A DNA stretch of 37,594 bases from Oscillatoriales cyanobacterium PMM_0080 (GTDB taxonomy: Bacteria > Cyanobacteriota > Cyanobacteriia > Cyanobacteriales > Microcoleaceae), in the NCBI GenBank assembly GCA_949127775.1, contig CASBQF010000284.1:1-37594 (forward strand), written 5' to 3'. The position numbers were made by a program, and so were the translations under genes. The notes beneath the pieces were generated by a model. The model had not been told where the DNA came from. It ran no database searches and worked only from the letters and a program-made list of their open reading frames with translations. Below, one piece after another: positions 7,006-13,759 of the stretch; position 1 is the first letter of the stretch; the number at the start of each line of letters is the position of its first letter.

Positions 7006-9549
7006 TTAGTTTTTCTCCGTTGTAGATTTCAATTTGCGAACCAATTCAGGAAAACGAGTGTAGAGAGAAAGTTTTAAGTTATAAGTTAACTCATTCCATT
7101 CCCGGTCTTGGCTGTAGCCATTCTCAGCAAAGTGGGTATAAGCTCTCATCACATCATCAGCGTAGAGTGTTAGCCAAATTTGCGACTTTTCTGCATCTTT
7201 TGCTTCGCGCTCACCGAAGCCTAATGTCTCTAATAACTGCTTTGTCTGGTCGTAAACAAAGTAGTTATCAGGATTACGGAAAAGCCTTGCTTCTACCCTT
7301 GTTTTTTCCTTTTCGCCAAGAGTGGCATAGTAACAGAAAGCTACAGCATCATCTACTTTTTCGATAATTTTGCTTACTTCTCTTTCAGCATCTTCTAACT
7401 TCATTGCCTTTTTCGCTGTACTTTCTAGGGATTGCACAAAAGCATAGGTTAAGCCTGTCAATGCTGTTACATCTCTGTAGAGTTTTGCTCGTTTTGCCAT
7501 TTGGTTTGATGAATCCATTATTGAAACTTCTTGTGATTTCAAGTCGAGTTGAATAATTTTCCAGTATAGTTCGCGAACTTTCTCCAGTTGCAAATTGTTT
7601 GATACGCTAGCTGATTTAGCGAGATCGTAGTTCGCCATAAATGGTAAGTCTTGCTGTATATAGCGGACGGCATCGCCGAGATTGAAATTGATTTCTTTGC
7701 CAGCGATTACAATAGATTGACCGTAGCATTCCATCAATCCTTTAATGAAAACTAAGTGCCGACTTGCTAAATGAATTTCTTGACTGCCTTGAGGAATCAG
7801 CGAACAATCAAAATCAACTAAAACTTCTGTCGGAAAAATCGATGCTACTTTTGCTAGTGCATATTGAAGTTGACCGAGCTTTTGAGATGCTAAATCGCCT
7901 CCTCCTGTTCTATCTGAAGCCAGAACTACATACCGACCTGCACTTAAATGCAACTCTTTATTAGTTAGCATTCTGATGTATTCTTTAACTTTGAGTTTAG
8001 CCGGCTCACTTCGATCGGTTGATTCAAGTTTCAGAATAATGCTTTCATCGGTAACTTTTAGCGGTGATGCAAAAGCTAAGGCTGAACAGGATGCACAAAT
8101 ATGGGGTCGATCTTCGCTTGAGGATGATTGACGACGCTGTGAAGGTCGCTCAAACATAAATCGAGCTACTTTCCATTTAGCATCTTCGATAGTAACGCCG
8201 CAGGAATAGCAAAATTCTTTACCGTCGTCTCCAGCCGATCGCACTTCGAGTCTTCTTGGGTTTTCCGTCAGCAATGGTTCAGGGCATGGAGCGCTGGGTT
8301 TATTTTCCAAAAGTCGATACATTTCCCAAATACACTGAGTAAAAATATCCCCACGAGTTGAGTTAATCTGGTCTGTGGCAGTTTTGGTAAAGAGTTTGGA
8401 AAAATTAGCAATCTGCTTGAATTTTTCTGGCTTTTGTTTGCGATCGTTGTGAATAAACTTAAATGGTTCGCCATTGGACTCTGTGAACAAGCGAATTTTA
8501 TGCTGGACAGATTCCTGAGTAAAAATGATTTGACTAACTAGCTTCTCTTGCTGTTTTTGTAATTTGTTGCTCTGTGATTTTGTTAATCCTACATCAGCCA
8601 GTTGAGTTTGAATTGTATTTAGCTGTTGCCAAATAGACTGTTGCTCATCTAAGGATTTGCGAAAAGACTTTTGAAATGACTCGCTGTACTTTTTCGCTTC
8701 TTTTAACTGCATCTCCTCCTTTTCCTTCAATTTGTTTTCTTTAGGTGTCCGCTCTTTTGCGTTTAAATCTGGATTGTCCAGTTCTTGTATGAGAGCATCA
8801 ATTTGCTTTTGACGCTCGGTTTGACGTTTTTCTACCTCCCGAATTATTGCTAAATACCAAGCGGCTAAGACATTGGATTGATCTTGTGTTAAAATCGGGA
8901 TTTCTAAGGTGCTAAAACCCCGACCAGCCAGAGTAACGGTATTGAGCATGACAATGAATGTCTGGACTAATCCTGGTAACTGGTATTTGGTATCGCCATA
9001 GGTAGAGAATGCTACATTTTCTATGAAGTCTCGCCAATATTGACTAAAGTATGCTGGTTCTTGTGTTTTGGGAATGAAAACCTGTGCGTGATAGTCGCTT
9101 TCATTCAATATTGCAATTTGATAGTGCTTCTGTAAATACTCTAAAAATCGGTCTATGGCGCTGTCAATAGATAATCGTGCTTGCAACTCTCCTGGTAAGG
9201 GCGATTTATATAAAATCTGAATTTTGCCAAGGTCTTGATTTTGATAGATGACGCGATCGCCTTTGAAAGTTAGTTTTGGTAATTTCTTAGCTTCTAGGTT
9301 AGATTTCAGCCTGAGTTCCCTAATTAGCTTGGAGTCGCTGAAGGAATGTGCGATCGCTACCGCTTCAGAATAAGTTGCCAATTTAGTAATTATTTCTGAC
9401 CTTTGACGGTTAGAGACAACCTTAGCGGTTAAAGCACTCAAAAGTATGATGATGTCAGAGTTAGTAATCTCATCCATAGCATCTTGATTTGAGACTTTCT
9501 GAGGCTGTTCGCCCCAATCATCAAACAAAGAGAGTTGCTTCCAATTCAC
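7006..9549 (-). CDS. cas10d: Cascade large subunit Cas10d (Csc3-type) without an HD domain
   Basis: The large subunit recognises the PAM and coordinates target cutting. The 847-residue product has a zinc finger at Cys447/Cys450 (CYSCG) and Cys485/Cys488 (CASC), as in Cas10 proteins, followed by a palm-like segment with ASDRTGGGD at 544-552 in place of the GGDD of type III Cas10. A lysine- and glutamate-rich coiled coil occupies about 240-340. The N-terminal 100 residues hold no HxxHD or HD doublet, and the protein is shorter than the roughly 1000-residue HD-containing Cas10d proteins. The start is GTG at 9549, supported by GGAGG at 9559-9563. It is the first large gene of the cas operon. What is inferred is the I-D label; the Cas10-like nature is well supported. 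Confidence 0.85.
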   Translation of the reverse strand: MNWKQLSLFDDWGEQPQKVSNQDAMDEITNSDIIILLSALTAKVVSNRQRSEIITKLATYSEAVAIAHSFSDSKLIRELRLKSNLEAKKLPKLTFKGDRVIYQNQDLGKIQILYKSPLPGELQARLSIDSAIDRFLEYLQKHYQIAILNESDYHAQVFIPKTQEPAYFSQYWRDFIENVAFSTYGDTKYQLPGLVQTFIVMLNTVTLAGRGFSTLEIPILTQDQSNVLAAWYLAIIREVEKRQTERQKQIDALIQELDNPDLNAKERTPKENKLKEKEEMQLKEAKKYSESFQKSFRKSLDEQQSIWQQLNTIQTQLADVGLTKSQSNKLQKQQEKLVSQIIFTQESVQHKIRLFTESNGEPFKFIHNDRKQKPEKFKQIANFSKLFTKTATDQINSTRGDIFTQCIWEMYRLLENKPSAPCPEPLLTENPRRLEVRSAGDDGKEFCYSCGVTIEDAKWKVARFMFERPSQRRQSSSSEDRPHICASCSALAFASPLKVTDESIILKLESTDRSEPAKLKVKEYIRMLTNKELHLSAGRYVVLASDRTGGGDLASQKLGQLQYALAKVASIFPTEVLVDFDCSLIPQGSQEIHLASRHLVFIKGLMECYGQSIVIAGKEINFNLGDAVRYIQQDLPFMANYDLAKSASVSNNLQLEKVRELYWKIIQLDLKSQEVSIMDSSNQMAKRAKLYRDVTALTGLTYAFVQSLESTAKKAMKLEDAEREVSKIIEKVDDAVAFCYYATLGEKEKTRVEARLFRNPDNYFVYDQTKQLLETLGFGEREAKDAEKSQIWLTLYADDVMRAYTHFAENGYSQDREWNELTYNLKLSLYTRFPELVRKLKSTTEKN

Positions 9550-9558
9550 ACTTATTTA

Positions 9559-9563
9559 CCTCC
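9559..9563 (-). promoter_or_regulatory. Ribosome binding site deciding the cas10d GTG start
   Basis: GGAGG, read on the minus strand, ends 9 bases before the GTG at 9549. It is one of the strongest Shine-Dalgarno matches in the operon and there is no nearby in-frame ATG, so GTG is the start. Confidence 0.7.
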
Positions 9564-9618
9564 GGTAGCGGCATATTAGGAGTAGTAGATACTACCCCCA
9601 ATATCTGAGAAATTTTCT

Positions 9619-9828
9619 TTAAGAAGCGATCGCTTTCGGACTTGTCACCAACCGATATTCGTGGTGCTGTCCTTCTATCCGGCGCTTATCAAACTTATGA
9701 CCCCGTTTCTTCAAAACGTGCTGCGTTGCGGAAAACCGATGACTGATTTTTGCCACCAGTTCCTCTGTTGAGTGCCACTGCCCATCGGACATCAGTTGCA
9801 GTAGGCGATCGGTAAGACTTTCTTTCAT
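9619..9828 (-). CDS. Small winged-helix-like protein at the head of the cas operon
   Basis: The 69-residue product starts MKESLTDRLLQLMSDGQWHS, then EELVAKISHRFSATQHVLKKRG and ends with GQHHEYRLV. This is the pattern of a minimal winged-helix DNA-binding domain: helix, short strand (GQWHSTEEL), recognition helix (ATQHVLKKRG) and a two-strand wing with a basic tip (KFDKRRIEGQHHEYRL). It is the first gene after the promoter at 9888-9916 and lies 69 bp before cas10d in the same direction, so it is likely cotranscribed with the cas genes and may be their autoregulator. I do not recognise a named family. It could alternatively act on another gene. Both ends are clean, with ATG at 9828. Confidence 0.7.
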   Translation of the reverse strand: MKESLTDRLLQLMSDGQWHSTEELVAKISHRFSATQHVLKKRGHKFDKRRIEGQHHEYRLVTSPKAIAS

Positions 9829-9887
9829 GGCAGGCTACCTTAAGCTGTCACGCTTTTTTAAGTACAATAAGTAGAGTATGGCAGACA

Positions 9888-9916
9888 ATTATGAATAATG
9901 CAAGTATATTTGACAA
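9888..9916 (-). promoter_or_regulatory. Sigma70-type promoter for the cas operon
   Basis: On the minus strand, TTGTCA (9911-9916) and CATAAT (9888-9893) are separated by exactly 17 bp, each one mismatch from the -35 and -10 consensus. Transcription would begin about 50 bp before the small winged-helix gene. The -35 box touches the start codon of the divergent WYL gene at 9917, so regulator binding could control both. No equally good promoter is visible for the WYL gene itself. Confidence 0.6.
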
Positions 9917-10783
9917 ATGTCTAGAAAAAAAGAGACACTTACACTGTCAGTTCCGCCGGGAACCAAGGAGCAGCTAGAGGAGCTAGCTCGCCGCTTGAAC
10001 ATTTTATGGGGCAAAAATCCCAGTCCTTCGGGGTTGATCGTCGCGATCGCCCAACAAACACCTGAAGTCCGCAAACTCTTTACCCTGAGACCGACTCAGG
10101 TGGAAGCGCTACTGCAAGCCACAAGAATCCTCACCGATTCAGGTCACGCCGGAGAAGCTCAAACCCTTTTAAGTCTGCTGTTAGACCAAGGAGAGCTCGA
10201 AGCGCCGATGCGCCAATCGCTTTCGCAACTAGCTAATCAGCCTAGCGTGGCATGGCGAACTCAAGTCGATCGACACATTAATAACCACCAACCTTTCCGC
10301 CTGGTGTATCTGAATGCTCAAGACGAGGAACTGGAGTTTACAGTGCGCTACGCGGAGATTTCCTTTGAAGAAAAGCGCTTTTACTTGGAAATCTGGTGCG
10401 AAGAGACTGATGACATCAAAAATCCCGACTATCCCGAACTTGTTCACAACCGATGTTTGCGATTCGATCGCATCAAGGCGATTGAGCCAATGGACGGACT
10501 GTGGCGCGACGAAGGCTTAGATTTCTTAAAAGTGTACTTACACTTTTATCGTGGCATGGTAAAAGCTTACGAACGCAGGCCAAAAGATATCAGTGAGGAA
10601 GATCGAGTCATCGGAGATGTCCGCCAAGTCGTGCGCCGCGTCTCCAATCCCTTCTGGCTGATTCGAGAGGTATTTCGTTACGGCGAAGATTGCGTTATTG
10701 TGTCACCCCAGAAACTGCGCGATCGCTTCCAACAAAAACTGATCGCCCTCTGCCGTCAGTACAACCTCGAAATCCCCGATTAG
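9917..10783 (+). CDS. WYL-domain transcriptional regulator, divergent from the cas operon
   Basis: The 288-residue protein begins with a basic segment TLTLSVPPGTKEQLEELARRL that resembles a ribbon- or helix-type DNA-binding domain, and has a WYL-type ligand-sensing domain from about 115 to 215 (QPFRLVYLNAQDEELEFTVRY, then LRFDRIKAIEPMDGLWRDEGLDF). WYL proteins bind nucleic acid or nucleotide ligands and are the usual neighbours of type I-D loci; the Synechocystis homologue sll7009 is reported as a repressor of its I-D locus. Here the gene is divergent from the cas operon over an 88-bp gap, so it probably controls that promoter. Direction of control (repressor or activator) is an inference. 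Start ATG at 9917. Confidence 0.85.
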   Translation: MSRKKETLTLSVPPGTKEQLEELARRLNILWGKNPSPSGLIVAIAQQTPEVRKLFTLRPTQVEALLQATRILTDSGHAGEAQTLLSLLLDQGELEAPMRQSLSQLANQPSVAWRTQVDRHINNHQPFRLVYLNAQDEELEFTVRYAEISFEEKRFYLEIWCEETDDIKNPDYPELVHNRCLRFDRIKAIEPMDGLWRDEGLDFLKVYLHFYRGMVKAYERRPKDISEEDRVIGDVRQVVRRVSNPFWLIREVFRYGEDCVIVSPQKLRDRFQQKLIALCRQYNLEIPD

Positions 10784-10809
10784 AGGAGTTGTCAGCGCAC
10801 AAAGACTAA

Positions 10810-10873
10810 AGAAACCGGGTTTTTTCCGAGATTAAGGGTTTGAATCCAGTATTTTGGTAAAAACCCGGTTTCT
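10810..10873. repeat. Dispersed palindromic element, copy 2 of 3 (AGAAACCGGGTTTTT ends)
   Basis: The same exact 15-bp inverted ends as at 1433-1496, 64 bp in all, starting 27 bp after the WYL stop codon. It could serve as the transcription end for that gene. Confidence 0.85.
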
Positions 10874-10893
10874 GACCACCCGTGTGTCAGCCC

Positions 10894-10920
10894 AAAAAAA
10901 AGCAGCCCGTTACAGGCTGC
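10894..10920 (-). terminator. Rho-independent terminator
   Basis: Read on the minus strand, GCAGCC and GGCTGC pair across a short loop and are followed by eight T residues. It is 140 bp downstream of the small conserved gene at 11060-11275, which it most likely terminates. It also isolates the WYL gene from that transcript. Confidence 0.75.
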
Positions 10921-11059
10921 ACATCGAAAAAACCGTTATTTAGTTGGAGGAGAAAAGTTTTAAATCGAATTCAAATTGCCGTTGTATCAAGTCTCTGGGA
11001 CTCCGACGGGCGATCGACTGCCAATCAATTTCGCCATCTTAATCTACCGCTGACTCACC

Positions 11060-11275
11060 TTACGCTGCTGCTGAAAGTTCGTTCACCATTGTCACCCGGC
11101 CTCTGATTACTGCCCGCAACAAGCGGTTCACACAGCCTCTATCTTCGTCATTCAGCGACTCGTCGAAGGTGGCGGCCATCAAACCGTAGCGATCGGCTAA
11201 TGTCAAAACACCTGTGTCGCTTACAGAAGCGAGGATTTCAGAGATAGCGCCGGGGAGGAGTTGTAACGGGTTCAT
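11060..11275 (-). CDS. Small conserved cyanobacterial protein of unknown function
   Basis: Starting at the ATG at 11275, the 71-residue product reads MNPLQLLPGAISEILASVSD and continues with TGVLTLADRYGLMAATFDES and NRLLRAVIRGRV. The frame is open for 40 more codons upstream (to 11395), but that part has low-complexity, non-family character, so the internal ATG is preferred; no clear ribosome site distinguishes them. The hydrophilic helical sequence has no signal peptide or membrane segment. I recall similar small proteins in many cyanobacteria but know no function. A good terminator follows at 10894-10920, which supports a real transcription unit. Confidence 0.7.
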   Translation of the reverse strand: MNPLQLLPGAISEILASVSDTGVLTLADRYGLMAATFDESLNDEDRGCVNRLLRAVIRGRVTMVNELSAAA

Positions 11276-11526
11276 GGCAGTGCGGTTGAATTCGATATGT
11301 ACATCATCCGCTGGTTTCCTCAAAAGATCAGTGATATTAATTAGGTTCCGAACGTGATTATTGTGGGTGTACGTAAGTGATCCGAGTAGAGTCAAGGTGT
11401 GACTCGAATCACTGTGCGATCGACCTACACCTCAAAACTCACCTCTGCCGAATCCGCCTACAGCACGGGAATTTATAGATTTGGTATGATTTCTAAACCA
11501 GTTAAATCCTTATTCCGGTACTAAAA

Positions 11527-11841
11527 ATGCTTGACTTTCTGAATCCAATTTTGGGCCGATCGCCCGATCGCATCAAAGCCCATGTCGAAATCTATACTTG
11601 GCAAACCTGTCCGTACTGCATCCGGGCAAAAACTTTGCTGTGGTGGAAAGGCGTGAATTACACGGAATACAAAATTGACGGCGATGAAGCGGCCAGAAAT
11701 GCGATGGCCCTACGCGCTAACGGAAAGCGCAGCCTGCCCCAAATCTTTATTAACAACCAACACGTCGGCGGCTGCGATGACATTCACAAACTTGATGGAG
11801 ACGGAGGATTAGATTCGTTGCTAGCCCAAGCAGCAGTCTAA
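11527..11841 (+). CDS. grxC: Glutaredoxin 3
   Basis: A small glutathione-dependent disulphide reductase. The 104-residue product has the CPYC active site at Cys28-Cys31 in WQTCPYCIRAK, the SLPQIF cis-proline loop and the GGCDD glutathione-binding motif. Ten to fifteen extra N-terminal residues (MLDFLNPILGRSPDRIKAHV) precede the thioredoxin fold, as in other cyanobacterial forms. It is a single gene, with a repeat element 30 bp downstream. A TATGAT box is present around 11485 but no convincing -35 was found. Confidence 0.93.
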   Translation: MLDFLNPILGRSPDRIKAHVEIYTWQTCPYCIRAKTLLWWKGVNYTEYKIDGDEAARNAMALRANGKRSLPQIFINNQHVGGCDDIHKLDGDGGLDSLLAQAAV

Positions 11842-11871
11842 ATTAGTTAGTTCGCGATCGCACGGATGGTC

Positions 11872-11933
11872 AGAAACCGGGTTTTTTCCGAAAGACGCGT
11901 TGTATCCCTATAATCGGTAAAAACCCGGTTTCT
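11872..11933. repeat. Dispersed palindromic element, copy 3 of 3 (AGAAACCGGGTTTTT ends)
   Basis: A 62-bp element between the convergent ends of grxC and menD, with the same exact 15-bp inverted ends as copies 1 and 2. The centre differs from the other copies, so selection or copying maintains only the ends. It may terminate both converging genes. Confidence 0.85.
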
Positions 11934-11962
11934 TTGGTCGCGCCGTGCGTCATTCCTAAAAA

Positions 11963-13753
11963 TTACAAACCTTTGGCAAATTTACTTAGGTTATCTTGCC
12001 GCCATTTAGCATCGGCACGCCTATCTGTTTGCAATTCTAAGACCCGAATCCCGTTATTTGGTAGCGAAACTAATTTTTCTTTTAACTGCTCCCAATCGTC
12101 GATTATCTGGTGTTCCACGCCGTAAGTTGCACACAACTGAGCAAAATTTATATGCTGCGGCGTGGCAAAAAACTCTTCAAATGGCGGGTCAAATTTAGCA
12201 ACGGGCAACATTTCAAAGATGCCGCCGCCGTTGTTATTAATTAAAATAATTGTCAGATGACCGACAAATTTATTGGTAATTAAAAAACCATTTGTATCGT
12301 GCAAAAGTGCTAAATCGCCTGTTAACAAAATACTACTTTGATTGCGGTGTGCAACTCCCAAAGCTGTTGACAATGTGCCATCTATGCCGTTAGCGCCGCG
12401 ATTGACAAAAGGTTTTATTTCTAAGTTGTTTGGTTTCCAGAAAAACTCGACATCTCGGACTGGCATACTGTTAGCAATAAATATTGGTGTGGCTGGTGGC
12501 AATATTTGGGAAAGCAGCCAGGAAACTTTGGGTTCGATGATGTTATTAATTGTTGATAGTTTTTGGTCTATTGTTTGTCTGACTTGGGTTTCGGTGTTGC
12601 GCCAAAGTTGGAGGTATTCGTGGGATGGAGAGGTTAGAACCCCCCCTAACCCCCCCTTGCTAAGGGGGGGGACAAGAGTTAATATAGTGGCCAGATTTTC
12701 TGGGGAGGTTCGTAGGTGAATTGTTTTGCCGTGTAGCGGATCGAAATTGTGGTGGCTGGGGTCGATTATGTAGCGTTTTGGTTGCGCTTTATCTAACCAG
12801 TTTCGGAGTTCTTTGCTTGTGGGTAAATCTCCGATTTGAATCGCAATTTCTGGGGTTAATTTATCGGCTAGTTCGCGGTTTCGTAGGATTAAATCGTAGG
12901 TGGAAATTAGATGGGGGTTAAGTTGGGCATAGTTTCTGAGTGGGGATAGTCCTTCTGCTAAGACTGGCCAGTTTAATAATTTTGACATTTGCCCGATCGC
13001 ACTGCAATACTTTTCTGCAAACTGAGGTTGTGCAACCCCCGCAATAATTATCCCTCTACTGCATTGTTGCCATTTTTTTAATGTATCTCTTTCTCCCCCC
13101 CGAAGCCTGGGGGGGGTAGAAGTTTCTGCTACAACAATCGGTTCTAATCCTGCAAAGAAATCTTCCGAATCAAATTGTGTTTCTAAAGCTTCTACAGCAA
13201 TATCTGAAATAGGTACAAGTGGATCGCGAAAGGGGATGTTGAGGTGAACCGGGCCTGGTGTCGGAAATTGCGATCGATCCCAAGCATACATTAGAGTCTG
13301 TCGCAAATAGCCTAACATTGCTATTTCCGCAGAAGGTATGGCTAATTCGACTTGCCAGTTGAGATAATTACCATACATTTTTACTTGGTCAATCGCTTGT
13401 CCAGCATGACAATCCCGGAGTTCTGGAGGTCGATCGGCTGTGAATATTAGCAATGGAATTCGACTTTCTCTGGCTTCTATGATAGCAGGATAAAAGTTAG
13501 CTGCGGCGGTTCCAGATGTACAAATCAGTGCGGTTGGTAGACCAGATTTTTTCGCGATTCCTAATGCAAAAAAGCTGGCTGAACGTTCGTCTAGTATGGG
13601 AATAGTTTCGATTTGGTTATTTTGGGCAAAGGCTATTGTTAATGGTGCCGATCGCGAACCGGGACAAATCACGGCGGTAGTTAATCCCAACCGCTGTAAA
13701 GTTTCGGCTAATATTGAACCCCAGAGAGTGTTTGTGTTCCGAAAGTCAATCAT
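11963..13753 (-). CDS. menD: 2-succinyl-5-enolpyruvyl-6-hydroxy-3-cyclohexene-1-carboxylate synthase (MenD)
   Basis: A thiamine diphosphate enzyme that joins isochorismate and 2-oxoglutarate in phylloquinone synthesis. The 596-residue protein starts MIDFRNTNTLW, has ICPGSRSAPLT near 29-39, the ThDP-activating Glu56 in LDERSA, and the cofactor motif GDLALLHD to LINNNGGG at 479-513. It starts 6 bp after menF, so the two form an operon. Two repeat-derived stretches are read through in frame: about residues 212-222 (from a palindrome at 13093-13119) and about 359-375 (from one at 12637-12673). Both fall between conserved blocks, so the enzyme is probably still active. The rest of the gene looks intact. 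Confidence 0.95.
   Translation of the reverse strand: MIDFRNTNTLWGSILAETLQRLGLTTAVICPGSRSAPLTIAFAQNNQIETIPILDERSASFFALGIAKKSGLPTALICTSGTAAANFYPAIIEARESRIPLLIFTADRPPELRDCHAGQAIDQVKMYGNYLNWQVELAIPSAEIAMLGYLRQTLMYAWDRSQFPTPGPVHLNIPFRDPLVPISDIAVEALETQFDSEDFFAGLEPIVVAETSTPPRLRGGERDTLKKWQQCSRGIIIAGVAQPQFAEKYCSAIGQMSKLLNWPVLAEGLSPLRNYAQLNPHLISTYDLILRNRELADKLTPEIAIQIGDLPTSKELRNWLDKAQPKRYIIDPSHHNFDPLHGKTIHLRTSPENLATILTLVPPLSKGGLGGVLTSPSHEYLQLWRNTETQVRQTIDQKLSTINNIIEPKVSWLLSQILPPATPIFIANSMPVRDVEFFWKPNNLEIKPFVNRGANGIDGTLSTALGVAHRNQSSILLTGDLALLHDTNGFLITNKFVGHLTIILINNNGGGIFEMLPVAKFDPPFEEFFATPQHINFAQLCATYGVEHQIIDDWEQLKEKLVSLPNNGIRVLELQTDRRADAKWRQDNLSKFAKGL
12637..12673. repeat. C/G-rich palindromic repeat inside menD
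   Basis: A run of AACCCCCCCTAACCCCCCC followed by TTGCTAAGGGGGGGG, the same sequence family as the left half of the 90-bp element in menC. It is translated in frame on the menD strand as about PPLSKGGLGGVL. It has no stop codon in that frame. Confidence 0.75.
13093..13119. repeat. Second C/G-rich palindrome inside menD
   Basis: CTCCCCCCCGAAGCCTGGGGGGGG forms a tight hairpin with a short loop and is read in frame in menD as TPPRLRGGE. It is shorter than the one at 12637 and could be a separate insertion or a decayed relative. Confidence 0.6.
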
Positions 13754-13759
13754 AATGAG

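Noticed and set aside
7006-9549. Cas10 as evidence for a type III system
   Set aside because: The neighbours are cas3', an HD protein, csc-type Cas7/Cas5 and cas6, with no Csm or Cmr small subunit, and the GGDD motif is not intact.
9889-10074. Minus-strand frame opposite the start of the WYL gene
   Set aside because: It is antisense to a well-supported gene and covers the promoter; no family character.
11276-11395. Longer N-terminus of the small conserved gene starting at 11395
   Set aside because: The extra 40 residues look random and the product from 11275 matches the length I recall for this small cyanobacterial family.
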